Source: Dietzia aurantiaca (GTDB lineage Bacteria; Actinomycetota; Actinomycetes; Mycobacteriales; Mycobacteriaceae). Taken from it: a stretch of 64,000 bases of DNA. The notes beneath the pieces were generated by a model. That model had not been told where the DNA came from and did not search any database. It saw only the letters and a program-made list of their open reading frames with translations. Each line of letters starts with the position of its first letter. Position 1 is the first letter of the stretch. Below, piece after piece: positions 42,594-51,653 of this stretch. Location of the stretch: assembly GCF_021033825.1 (NCBI RefSeq), contig NZ_JAIFXZ010000011.1:1-64000 (forward strand), read 5' to 3'. The translations under genes and the position numbers were made by a program.

Positions 42594-45500
42594 GTGATCC
42601 GCGGGATCCGTCTCGGCGCCGGTGCGCGCGACGGCGTCGTCGCATTTCTCGCGTTCCTTCTCCTCGCCTGCCTGCAGGCCCCGGGGCAGATCGTCCCCGA
42701 CACCAAGTACGACCTGGTCGCTGACCCGGTCCGTTTCCTCGCCGGCGCCACCCACCTGTGGACCGGGATGTCCTTCGGCGGCCAGGTCCAGAACCAGGCC
42801 TACGGCTACCTGTTTCCGCAGGGGCCGTTCTTCGCGCTGTTCGACCTGGTCGGGATGCCGGCCTGGCTGACCCAACGCCTGTGGTGGGCGGTGCTGCTCA
42901 CCGTGGCCTATGTGGGCGTGGTGCGCGTGGCGGCCGCGCTGCGGATCGGCACCCGCCAGACCCGCGCGGCCGCCGGGATCCTCTACGCGCTCGCCCCGCG
43001 CATGCTCGGCGACCTCGGCTCCATCTCCTCGGAGATCTGGCCCGTCGCGCTGGCGCCGTGGGTGCTGCTGCCGGTGATCCGGGTGCTGCAGGGCCGCATG
43101 TCGCCGCGCCGCGGCGGGGCGGGGGCGGCGCTCGCGCTGGCGCTCATGGGCGCGGTCAACGCCGTGGCCACCGCCGCCGCGTGCCTGCCCGCGATCTTGT
43201 GGTGGGTCATGCATCGCCCCGACCGCACGTGGGCACGCCTGGCCGCATGGTGGCTGCCGCTGTCCGCGGCGGTGTGCGTGTGGTGGGCGGTGCCGTTGGT
43301 GCTGCTCGGCCGGGTCTCGCCGCCGTTCCTCGACCACATCGAGTCCGCCGAGGTGACCACCCGCTGGTCCTCGGTGACGGAGGTGCTGCGCGGCGCCTCG
43401 ACGTGGGTGCCGTTCGTCTCCACCGACCGCATCGCGGGCGCCGCCCTCACCAGCGAGCCCGTGTACGTGCTGGCCACCGGCGTGATCGCGGCCGTCGGCG
43501 TGGTGGGACTGCTGCGCCGGGGCATGCCCGCCCGCGGCCGACTGCTGGTGATCGCCGCCGTGGGACTGGTCGCGATGGCCGCGCCGTGGGTGGGTCCCGC
43601 CGGCGGCGGCCTGGCGGAGACGGTGCGCGCGTTCCTTGACGGCTCCGGCGCCCCGCTGCGCAACGTCCACAAGTTCGAGCCGCTGCTGCGCCTGCCGATC
43701 GTGTTGGGCGTGGCGCATCTGCTCGCGCACCTGCTCGCGCGGGTCGGCGGGGACCGCCGTCAGGTGGCCGACACGCTGGCGCACCCCGAGCGCGACCGCT
43801 CCGTCGCGCTGGCGATGGTCGTGGTGCTGGCGGCGTCCGTCGCGGTGGCCCCGGCGTGGCTGGGCAAGCTCGCCCCGGTCGGCGCGCACGAGCAGGTGCC
43901 CGACTACTGGCCCGAGGCCGCGGCGTGGCTGTCGGAGAACGCGCCGGTGGCGGGGCCCGACGGTACCGATGACCCCGCCGGCACCACGCGCGCCCTCGTC
44001 GTGCCCGGCGCCTCCTTCGCGCGCCAGGTGTGGGGCGTGACCCGCGACGAGCCACTTCAGCCGCTCGCCGACACCCCCTGGGCCGTCCGCGATTCGGTGC
44101 CGCTCCAGCCCGCCCCCGCGATCCGCGCCCTCGACGCCGTCCAACGCCGCCTCGCCGACGGCCGCCCCGCGCCGGGCATGGCCGCCACGCTCGCCTCGCT
44201 GGGCATCGGGTACCTGGTGGTGCGCAACGACCTCGAGGGCACCGACGCCTCCGCCTCCGCCGCCCCGCGGCCCGCACTGGTCCACCAGGCGCTCGAGGGT
44301 TCGCCCGGCCTGGTGCGGGTCGCCGACTTCGGTGCGCCGGTCGGCGGCGCCCGCGCGCCCGAGGGGGACGACGACGCCGACGGAGACAATGCCGACGACG
44401 ACAAGGCCGACGACGACAACGCCGAGGACCCTGAGCCCGTCGTCGTCCCGGATTCCGGGCTCCGGCCCGCGTATCCCGCGATCGAGATATACCGCGTCGA
44501 CTCCCGGCTGGGCTCCGATGCGACCGCCCCGGGTCCGCCGCGCTCGGCCACGGCGCCGTACACCGTGGAGGTCCGCGACCTGCCGGTGGTCGCGGGCGGC
44601 CCGGAGTCGCTCGCCGCGCTGGACGACCTTGGCGTCGGGAGCGACACGACCGGCTCCCCGGCCCGGGTGACGCGCCTGCTCGAGGCCGACGCGCTCGCCG
44701 CCGATGTGGGGCCCGGATCGGACCCGTTCCCGCGGCCGCGGCCGGTGAACTCGATCGGGCCGGTGCTCACCGATTCGCCGATGGACCGTGAGACCGACTT
44801 CGGCCGCCTCGACCACCACTCGTCCGCCGTGCGGGCCGAGGGCGATCCCCGCCGCAGCCGCGGCACGATCCCCGACTACGCGGCCAGCGTCGCGGACGAG
44901 CAGCCACCGCTGGCCCGGGCGCGCTGGTGGGATGCGCGGGTGACGGTGTCGTCGTCCGCGGCGGACTCCGCGCAGACCGGCCCGGTGCGCCCGTCGCATT
45001 CGGTGGCCGCGGCGGTCGACGGCGACCCGGACAGCACGTGGCGCTCCGGCGGAATCGGCTCGGCGTTCGGCGAGTGGATGGAGATCGAGCTGCCCGAGCC
45101 CGTCGACCGCGCCGTGCTCCGGCTGACCGTGCCCGAGCCGACCGCCGGGGCCGCGCTGACGAGTCTGCAGGTGCGCACCGACACCGGCACCACCACGGTG
45201 TTCCCGTCGCTCGGCGAGGAGACGACCATCGCGTTGCCGCCGGGCGAGACCGAGCGGGTCCGCGTCACGGCCACCGGCTTCGCCGACGGCGGTCGCGGCA
45301 CCTACTTCGAGATCGCGGACATCGGGCTGACCACCGGCGGCGAGGACGTCCCCCTGCTGCGCACGATCGCGCTGCCCGATCGGCCCGACCCCGCGCCGGC
45401 CCCCTCCGGGTGGCTGCTGCGCCAGGAGCTGCCCGGCCGCTCGGATTGCGTCCACGGCGGCTCCCCGGTGGACGGGCTCGCCGGTGCCGAGGAGGAGACG

Positions 45501-47276
45501 GGCGCCGTCCGCTGTGCGCCCGAACTCTGGATCGAGGCCGAGGAACCGGGGCGTTTCGCCCGCCTCCTCGACGTCCCCGCCGACACCGAGGTCGTCCCGC
45601 AGCTGCTGGTCCGCCCCCGCTCCGGACCCGCGCTCGACGACGTCCTGCGCGGCACGCCCGCCAGCCGCTTCCGGCAGGTCCGCGCCTTCGGGGACTCCGA
45701 GGTCACCGACCCCGCCGGCGGGCCGAACGCGGCCGTCGACGGCGACCGCGCCACCAGCTGGCACGCCCCCGACGGGCCTTCGCCCACCCTCGAACTGCGC
45801 CTTCCCGGCCGGCACCTCGTCGGCTCGCTGCGCCTGTGGGCCCCCCGCGCCGCGGCCCCCGCGGCTCCTGCGGTCGTGACGATCGACACCGGCGTGCAGC
45901 GCACGAGCATCGACCTGACCGAACTCGCCACGGAGGAGGACGGCTCCGTCGTCGTCGACCTTCCCCCCGACTACACCGACCGCGTCACGCTCCGCCTCGA
46001 CACCACCGCCGACGTGCGCGACCCCGGTGGGGCGCCCGTGCCCGGCGGACTGGCCGAGGTCTGGGTGCAGGACGACACAGGCGCCCGCATCGGCGCACTG
46101 CCCGCAGCAGACAGTGAGCCTGTCACCCTGACCTGCCAGGACGGGCCCCGGATCCACATCGGCGACCGGATCGTCGGAACCCGCATCAGCGCCTCGCGTC
46201 GCGACCTGCTCTCCGGCGCCGCCGTCCCGGCCGAACTGTGCGACAGCCGGCCTGTGGAGCTCGCCGCGGGCCCGCAGGAGGTCTCGGTCGACCCCGGGGA
46301 GGCGTTCACGGTCGACGCGGTGGGGCTCCGCGTCGCCCCCGGCAGCGAAGGCGGGCCCGCTGGCTCGGGCGGCCCAGGTGGCGAGGGCGGACGCGGCGGC
46401 GAGGGCGCGGCCCGCAGCGCCGCGCCGCTCGGGGGCGGCCTCCAGGCCACGCGCGCCGTCGGCACCGTGGCCTGGGAGGACTCCCGCCGCGAGTTGTACG
46501 TGTCCGGCTCGGCGCGCGAGCGGGTGCTGGTCATCCCCGAGTCGGTCACCCCGGCGTGGCAGGCAAGGCTCGTGGCCGACGACGGCACCGAGCTCTCCGA
46601 CCCGCGGCCCGTGACGATCGACGGCTGGAAGCAGGGCTGGGTCCTGCCCGCCGCCGACACCGGGATGACGCTCGTCCTCACCGTGCCGCTCGACCGCCCG
46701 TACCGGGCTGCACTGCTGACCGGGCCCATCGCGCTGCTGCTGGTGCTCGTGCTGTTCCTCGTGCGCGGTCAGCACGACCGTGCCGGGACGCGGACGACCC
46801 CGCGGCGGGCCGGCGGCGCCGTGATCGTGGCTGCGACTGCGGTCTTCGGGTTCGCCGTTGCCGGGCCGGTGGGGCTCGCCCTGACCGCCGGTCTCACCGG
46901 TGCGGCACTGGTGACCAGCAGGTACCTGGGTGCGGGACGGGCGCGGCGCTGGCTCGTCGTCGGCAGCGGGATCGGGATCGTCGGCGGCGCGGCGCTGCTG
47001 GCGCGTGCCCCGTGGCCGGACCCGCTCGGCTACGCCGGTGACGGCTGGGCGCCTCAGGTGGCGACGGTGTTCGGGCTGGTCTGCGCGGGGTTGGCGGCGG
47101 GCTGGCCGTCGGTGGGGGTGCCGTCGGTGGGGGCGTCGTCGTCGGACCGGTCTTCGGCTGGGACTTCGTCCCGGTCGTTGGCTCCGTCGTCGGACCGGCC
47201 GTCTGACACCGGCAGCGCGCCCGGGTCGCGGCGCGGCGACAACCAGCGGCGCGACGGCTCCTCCACCAGCGAGTAA
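42594..47276 (+). CDS. aftD: arabinofuranosyltransferase AftD
   Basis: A 1560-residue membrane glycosyltransferase of the GT-C fold that adds arabinofuranose to arabinogalactan/lipoarabinomannan from decaprenyl-phosphoarabinose. The start QIVPDTKYDLVADPVRFL is the AftD luminal motif with the catalytic Asp region, and RNVHKFEPLLRLP is near residue 355. The large periplasmic part (about 550-1360) carries F5/8 type C-like carbohydrate-binding repeats (for example SHPSVAAAVDGD-type and AAVDGDRATSWHAPDG), then C-terminal TM helices. An Asp-rich insert at about residues 590-620 has DDDNA. The last 74 codons overlap the converging TmaT-like gene by 223 nt. Confidence 0.92.
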   Translation: MIRGIRLGAGARDGVVAFLAFLLLACLQAPGQIVPDTKYDLVADPVRFLAGATHLWTGMSFGGQVQNQAYGYLFPQGPFFALFDLVGMPAWLTQRLWWAVLLTVAYVGVVRVAAALRIGTRQTRAAAGILYALAPRMLGDLGSISSEIWPVALAPWVLLPVIRVLQGRMSPRRGGAGAALALALMGAVNAVATAAACLPAILWWVMHRPDRTWARLAAWWLPLSAAVCVWWAVPLVLLGRVSPPFLDHIESAEVTTRWSSVTEVLRGASTWVPFVSTDRIAGAALTSEPVYVLATGVIAAVGVVGLLRRGMPARGRLLVIAAVGLVAMAAPWVGPAGGGLAETVRAFLDGSGAPLRNVHKFEPLLRLPIVLGVAHLLAHLLARVGGDRRQVADTLAHPERDRSVALAMVVVLAASVAVAPAWLGKLAPVGAHEQVPDYWPEAAAWLSENAPVAGPDGTDDPAGTTRALVVPGASFARQVWGVTRDEPLQPLADTPWAVRDSVPLQPAPAIRALDAVQRRLADGRPAPGMAATLASLGIGYLVVRNDLEGTDASASAAPRPALVHQALEGSPGLVRVADFGAPVGGARAPEGDDDADGDNADDDKADDDNAEDPEPVVVPDSGLRPAYPAIEIYRVDSRLGSDATAPGPPRSATAPYTVEVRDLPVVAGGPESLAALDDLGVGSDTTGSPARVTRLLEADALAADVGPGSDPFPRPRPVNSIGPVLTDSPMDRETDFGRLDHHSSAVRAEGDPRRSRGTIPDYAASVADEQPPLARARWWDARVTVSSSAADSAQTGPVRPSHSVAAAVDGDPDSTWRSGGIGSAFGEWMEIELPEPVDRAVLRLTVPEPTAGAALTSLQVRTDTGTTTVFPSLGEETTIALPPGETERVRVTATGFADGGRGTYFEIADIGLTTGGEDVPLLRTIALPDRPDPAPAPSGWLLRQELPGRSDCVHGGSPVDGLAGAEEETGAVRCAPELWIEAEEPGRFARLLDVPADTEVVPQLLVRPRSGPALDDVLRGTPASRFRQVRAFGDSEVTDPAGGPNAAVDGDRATSWHAPDGPSPTLELRLPGRHLVGSLRLWAPRAAAPAAPAVVTIDTGVQRTSIDLTELATEEDGSVVVDLPPDYTDRVTLRLDTTADVRDPGGAPVPGGLAEVWVQDDTGARIGALPAADSEPVTLTCQDGPRIHIGDRIVGTRISASRRDLLSGAAVPAELCDSRPVELAAGPQEVSVDPGEAFTVDAVGLRVAPGSEGGPAGSGGPGGEGGRGGEGAARSAAPLGGGLQATRAVGTVAWEDSRRELYVSGSARERVLVIPESVTPAWQARLVADDGTELSDPRPVTIDGWKQGWVLPAADTGMTLVLTVPLDRPYRAALLTGPIALLLVLVLFLVRGQHDRAGTRTTPRRAGGAVIVAATAVFGFAVAGPVGLALTAGLTGAALVTSRYLGAGRARRWLVVGSGIGIVGGAALLARAPWPDPLGYAGDGWAPQVATVFGLVCAGLAAGWPSVGVPSVGASSSDRSSAGTSSRSLAPSSDRPSDTGSAPGSRRGDNQRRDGSSTSE

Positions 47277-48388
47277 CTCACCGCGGCGATCACCGTCGAC
47301 ACCGCCGCGGTGAGCAGCCAGATCTCGAGCATCCGCCCGGAGAACATCGGCACGAACGCGATCTGGAACGCGAAGTGCAGCACCAGCACGTGCCACAGGA
47401 ACACCCCGTACGACCAGCGGCCGAGCATCGTGACCGGCCCCGAGCCCAGGACCGCGAAGCGCTGGTCCTCCGGCGCGAGCACGACCGGGGCGAGCAGGAA
47501 GAACGCCACCGCTGCGCCGAGCGCGGTGCGGGCCGCGAACTCCAGGCCGGACGGGTGGACGAAGCCCTCGGTGAACCACTGCGGCACCGTCGAGGCGAGG
47601 AACGCGGCCGCCGCGAGCGCCCACCAGCCCCAGCGCGCGTGGCGGTGCCGGGCCAGGGCGGCGATGCGGCCCTGCGGGGCGGCGACCAGTTCGGCGAGAA
47701 TCATGCCCGCCGCGAACCAGGAGGCGAAGGCCAGCGGCAGGATCTGGTCGTTGAGCCGCTCGGGCAGCCCCAGCTCATACCAGGGCACGAGCGCCCACCC
47801 GAGGCTGAGCACCCCCGCCCCGGCGATCACCGGGATCCGCCACCGCGCGGCCGCACCCCGCAGCCGGGCCAGCGCCCACCACAGCAGCGGCAGCACGAGA
47901 TAGAAGGTCATCTCCACCGACAGCGACCACGCGTGCGTCAGCCCCTCGGCCAGCGAGTCCGGGACGAACACCTGTGTCAGCGTCAGGTTGGCCGTCCAGG
48001 TTGTCAGCGGGCTGGAGGCGTTCTGGGGCAGGAGCAGGAACGCGGCTGCCACCAGCAGGAGGTAGGCGGGCATGATCCGAACGACTCGCGAGCGCAGGTA
48101 GGTGCGGGCCGGGCGGGCGGTGCCGGGGGCGCCGGAGCGGGCGTGCAGGGCGTGGACGCGCCACAGCAAAAAGCCCGAGAGCGCGAAGAACACGGCCACC
48201 GACAGGTCCATGCGGCCCCAGACCCGGTGGATCGCCGACCCGGTCGAGGAGGCGGTCTGGAAAGCGACATGGGTGGTGAGAACGGCGAAGGCGGCCATCG
48301 CGCGCAATCCCTCGAGCGCCGGGACGAACCCGCGGGCGGCCGGGAGAGTGCCGACTCGGTGGTCGGGGGTGCCGTTTGCGTTCTTCAT
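47054..48388 (-). CDS. acyltransferase family 3 protein, TmaT-like
   Basis: A 444-residue membrane acyltransferase with about 10 TM helices. Signatures are ALEGLRAMAAFAVLTTH, the LSVAVFFALSGFLLWR motif and SVEMTFYLVLPL. The homologue TmaT in C. glutamicum acetylates trehalose monomycolate before MmpL export; its M. tuberculosis counterpart is Rv0228, from memory. The last 60 residues are a Ser/Asp-rich tail encoded in the antisense overlap with aftD. ATG 48388 follows AGGAGA by 13 nt, one codon after an in-frame GTG. Confidence 0.86.
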   Translation of the reverse strand: MKNANGTPDHRVGTLPAARGFVPALEGLRAMAAFAVLTTHVAFQTASSTGSAIHRVWGRMDLSVAVFFALSGFLLWRVHALHARSGAPGTARPARTYLRSRVVRIMPAYLLLVAAAFLLLPQNASSPLTTWTANLTLTQVFVPDSLAEGLTHAWSLSVEMTFYLVLPLLWWALARLRGAAARWRIPVIAGAGVLSLGWALVPWYELGLPERLNDQILPLAFASWFAAGMILAELVAAPQGRIAALARHRHARWGWWALAAAAFLASTVPQWFTEGFVHPSGLEFAARTALGAAVAFFLLAPVVLAPEDQRFAVLGSGPVTMLGRWSYGVFLWHVLVLHFAFQIAFVPMFSGRMLEIWLLTAAVSTVIAAVSYSLVEEPSRRWLSPRRDPGALPVSDGRSDDGANDRDEVPAEDRSDDDAPTDGTPTDGQPAANPAQTSPNTVAT

Positions 48389-48488
48389 CACTGTTAATCT
48401 TCTCCTGATGATGGTCCGGCCCGGGCGATCGCCCCGGTGAACCCCGGGCGGTGGGCGGACCGACGGCGATACTCCAGGAGGACTACCG

Positions 48489-49967
48489 ATGGCACGTCAG
48501 AGCAGTTCCGCGGGACGGAGGTCGACTGTTCCCGCGCTGGTCCTGGTGGGGCTCGGGACCTTCCTGATCACTATCGCACTCGCGCTGGTGTTCTTCGTGG
48601 TGCCGGCGCAGAAGAAGACGCCGCTGGACATCAACTCCACGACGGTCACCGAGGTCTCGCCGGGCGCGGTGCTCGTGGGACTGTCGCTGGCGACCAACAC
48701 GCCGACCGATCTCAACGCCGATCGCGAGGAGTGCCGCGTGCCCGACGCGAGCGGGGACGACGCGGCTGCCGGTGAGGGCGCTGCCGAGGGCGGGGACGTC
48801 GAGGCGGTCGGCGACGACGAGGCCGACGACTCCGAGGTCCAGCTCGCCGTGAGCTGCTTCATCGACAACGACATCCCGCTGTACTCGCAGCGTCGCGTCA
48901 CTGCCGTCGAGCCCTCGGACTCCGACGTGATCACCATGCAGGCCGCGCAGTCGCTGCTGCGCGAGGACCTGGCCGATGGTGGCGACAACGCCGCGCTGAT
49001 CAACGCCACCGTCGACCGCATTACCCTCGACCGCGTCACGGCCATGCCGATCGACGAGGCCACCAGCACCATGCAGGTCGTCGCCGCCGGTGGCGAGGAG
49101 TCCGCCCCCGTCGGCTTCGTCCGGGATGGCCTGCAGTACAAGTTCCCGTTCGACACCGAGCAGAAGTCGTACCCGTACTTCGACGCCAGCACCTTCACAA
49201 CCAATCCGATCGAATTCGTCGGGGAGACCACCGTCGGCGGCGTCGAGGCGTACGAGTTCCGCCAGGACCTGGGCCCCATCGACATGTGGTCCTCGATCCG
49301 CGACCACTTCGCCTCGATCTCCGAGGGCTACGACCCGGCCGTCGAGTCCGTCCTGGCCAGCTACCGCCGCGACGGCATGACCGCCGGCCAGTGGGGCCTC
49401 GAGGGTGACCCGGAGCGCGAGGTCGACATGCGGCGCTTCTACACCAACACCCGCACCATCTGGGTGAACCCGTCCACCGGCCAGATCGTCAACGGTTCCG
49501 AGGACATCTTCCAGTTCTTCGCCGAGGACCAGGCCGAGGCCGACGCCTTCTTCAACGACAAGACCGCCGTGGAAGAGGAGAGGGCCGAGCCGACCCGCAC
49601 GGCCGTCCGCTTCCAGTCCGGCTGGAACGAGGAGACCCAGGAGATCACGCTGGCGGGTGCGCAGGACAGCGCCGACACCCTCAACACCTTCGGCCGCGTC
49701 GTGCCGATCATCCTGGGCATCCTGGGCGTGCTGTCGCTGATCGGCGGCATCGTGCTCGGTGCTCGCGGCGGCGGTGCCGGAAGCTCGCGCACCGCGGGCC
49801 GCAGGCCGGGCGCGTCGCGTTCCGCCGGGCGCGCCGGTTCTGCTGGTCCCGCTGGTACTGCTGGCCCTGCCGGTTCTGCTCCGGGCGGGTACGGCTCCGG
49901 CGGGCCTGCGGGTCCCGCTGCTGGCGGCTCCGGTCCTGTCGGTCCAGGTCCGGACGCCCGCGCCTGA
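48489..49967 (+). CDS. DUF3068 (PorA-family) membrane-anchored protein
   Basis: A 492-residue protein with one TM at each end (about 17-40 and 410-432) and a soluble outer domain. The DUF3068 pattern VGLGTFLITIALALVFFVVP and KTPLDINSTT identifies the family, which databases also label porin PorA. An Asp/Glu-rich loop is at about residues 88-118, and the C-terminal 55 residues are Gly/Ala/Pro low complexity. CAGGAGG precedes the ATG. M. tuberculosis Rv0227c is the counterpart, from memory; no activity is established to my knowledge. Confidence 0.88.
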   Translation: MARQSSSAGRRSTVPALVLVGLGTFLITIALALVFFVVPAQKKTPLDINSTTVTEVSPGAVLVGLSLATNTPTDLNADREECRVPDASGDDAAAGEGAAEGGDVEAVGDDEADDSEVQLAVSCFIDNDIPLYSQRRVTAVEPSDSDVITMQAAQSLLREDLADGGDNAALINATVDRITLDRVTAMPIDEATSTMQVVAAGGEESAPVGFVRDGLQYKFPFDTEQKSYPYFDASTFTTNPIEFVGETTVGGVEAYEFRQDLGPIDMWSSIRDHFASISEGYDPAVESVLASYRRDGMTAGQWGLEGDPEREVDMRRFYTNTRTIWVNPSTGQIVNGSEDIFQFFAEDQAEADAFFNDKTAVEEERAEPTRTAVRFQSGWNEETQEITLAGAQDSADTLNTFGRVVPIILGILGVLSLIGGIVLGARGGGAGSSRTAGRRPGASRSAGRAGSAGPAGTAGPAGSAPGGYGSGGPAGPAAGGSGPVGPGPDARA

Positions 49968-50060
49968 TCTGGCGTTCGGGGCCGGGGCTGTAGTCGCCCG
50001 CAGCCCGGCCCCCGCCCGCCTGCCCCGGTCCGTTCGCCTGGCCCGCCCGCCGGATATATC

Positions 50061-50116
50061 GACAAGAGCGTTCCGCACACAACGTCCGAGAGGACAGTGT
50101 GCGGAACGCTCTTGTC
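50061..50116. terminator. bidirectional terminator, 20-bp perfect stem
   Basis: GACAAGAGCGTTCCGCACAC pairs perfectly with its complement at 50097-50116, with a 16-nt loop that has a GTCC/GGAC mini-stem. It lies between the DUF3068 and flippase-like genes. Confidence 0.75.
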
Positions 50117-50201
50117 GTTGACTCCAATTCCGCCCCGCCGCCCCCGTATCGATCCGTTGGCCAGCCCACCGGGGCGCAGACAGAAATCCGCCGGTCGAAC
50201 T

Positions 50202-50235
50202 GCGATCTGCCGCCGGAGCTCCTGCGGCAGATCGC
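50202..50235. terminator. second hairpin before the flippase-like gene
   Basis: GCGATCTGCCGC pairs with GCGGCAGATCGC (12 bp, loop CGGAGCTCCT). A further GCGGCAGATC copy follows at 50243. Confidence 0.55.
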
Positions 50236-50283
50236 GATTCGAGCGGCAGATCTCAGGGGCGGGACCCCAGGCGGGGTGATTGC

Positions 50284-51549
50284 TCAGGCGGGCCGGACCC
50301 GGAGTGCGCGCCAGCCGGCGACGACCGTGGTGACCAGCACGACGACAAGCGTCGCCCCCAGAACCCCGGTCACGTCACGAGGTGCGAACCACACGACGAC
50401 CGCCGTGAGCGCCAGCCCGCACCAGGCGACGCCGGCCTCGACGGTCCGATTCGTGGCGATGGTGGCCAGCAGGAACGCCTGCAGCACACTGAGCACCACG
50501 CCGAGTGCGGCGAAGGCCCAGAGCAGCCCGGCGACCGGCTGGTAGTCGGCGCCGACGAGTACCGGCACGAGCGGGGCGGCCACTGCGGCACCGAGCACCA
50601 CCACCGCGCCGATCCCCAGCAGCACACCGACTGCGGAGCGGACAGCACCCCGGTGCCCGGCGGGATCGGCCATGCGGGGATAGAGCACGGTGCCGACGGC
50701 CTGGGGGAGCCAGAAGGCGGCCTTCGCAGCAACGGCCCCGAGCGCGTATCGACCCGCATCCTCGGGGGAGAGGAGAGCTCGGGCCAGAAGTAGGTCGACC
50801 GAGGTCAGCGCCATCATCACCAGCTGGACCTGCCCGGCCGCGAGTACGGCGGCCACCCCGGGCGACGACGGCCCGGGCGACAACGGTCCGGCTTCGCGAC
50901 TGAGGAAGGCGGAGGAGTCGGACGAGCCAGACGAGACGGCGAAGCTGGCGCCGGCCGCCACGATCCGGCCCGCCACCAGCCAGGCCGCCGCCACACCGAC
51001 CGCCCCGGCCGCGAGTGCCGTACCGACTCCGCCGCCGGCCGCGAGCACGCCGACCGCCGGCACGACCTTTCCCGCGCCGGCCAGTGCCAGCACCGCGCCC
51101 AGCGCCCGGAACCGTTCGGCGCCCTGGAGCAGGCCCTGCTCGGTCGCGAGAAGACACAGCACCGGGCCCGGCACCAGGGCTGCGGCGGTGGCGAGCACGG
51201 GCGTGTCCAGCAGAAGCGACACCGGCACCACGGCCAGCGCCGCGACGAGCGCGACCAGCAGCGCGACCCGTCGGCCGAGCGACCGCAACGTTTCGCTCGG
51301 CACGCCGCGCACGAGCTCGCGCGCCACGACCGCCTGCAGCGCGAGCGACGGCACCGCCACCAGCAACTGCGCTGACAGCAGTGCGGCAAAGGCGCCGTAA
51401 CCCTCCGGCCCCAGCCAACGCGAGGCGGGCAGATGTAGCAGGTAGGCGGCGATGTTGGCGAGCATCGAGCCCGCCGTCACCGCTCCTGCGCCGGTCAGGA
51501 AGCGCCTGGTGGCGGAGTCGGGTGCCGCCGTGCGTTCCTGATGTTCCAC
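50284..51549 (-). CDS. polysaccharide flippase-like (MOP superfamily) membrane protein
   Basis: A 421-residue protein with about 12 TM helices. GSMLANIAAYLLHLPASRWLGPEGYGAFA at the start matches the MOP-superfamily Wzx/MATE-type opening, and Gly-rich TM segments follow. It may flip a lipid-linked glycan. In the M. tuberculosis counterpart locus I recall no gene at this position, so this may be an insertion. GTG start at 51549. It points toward the hairpins at 50061-50235. Confidence 0.78.
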   Translation of the reverse strand: MEHQERTAAPDSATRRFLTGAGAVTAGSMLANIAAYLLHLPASRWLGPEGYGAFAALLSAQLLVAVPSLALQAVVARELVRGVPSETLRSLGRRVALLVALVAALAVVPVSLLLDTPVLATAAALVPGPVLCLLATEQGLLQGAERFRALGAVLALAGAGKVVPAVGVLAAGGGVGTALAAGAVGVAAAWLVAGRIVAAGASFAVSSGSSDSSAFLSREAGPLSPGPSSPGVAAVLAAGQVQLVMMALTSVDLLLARALLSPEDAGRYALGAVAAKAAFWLPQAVGTVLYPRMADPAGHRGAVRSAVGVLLGIGAVVVLGAAVAAPLVPVLVGADYQPVAGLLWAFAALGVVLSVLQAFLLATIATNRTVEAGVAWCGLALTAVVVWFAPRDVTGVLGATLVVVLVTTVVAGWRALRVRPA

Positions 51550-51653
51550 ACGGGTGATCGTAGGCGGATGCGGGAGACGAGCCCATCCCGCGGTACGGAG
51601 GCCGAGCAGGCGCGAGCGCGGATGCCGCTCTGACGACGTGATGGAATGTCCGC

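Larger units (their letters stand above)
49968..50283. other. 316-nt intergenic region with two hairpins
   Basis: Between two converging genes. It contains the 20-bp perfect hairpin at 50061 and the 12-bp hairpin at 50202. No coding frame is supported. Confidence 0.6.

Noticed and set aside
42573-47624. A 1683-codon open frame on the - strand opposite aftD
   Set aside because: Arg/Gly/His-rich translation with no domains; a high-GC shadow of aftD and of the TmaT-like gene.
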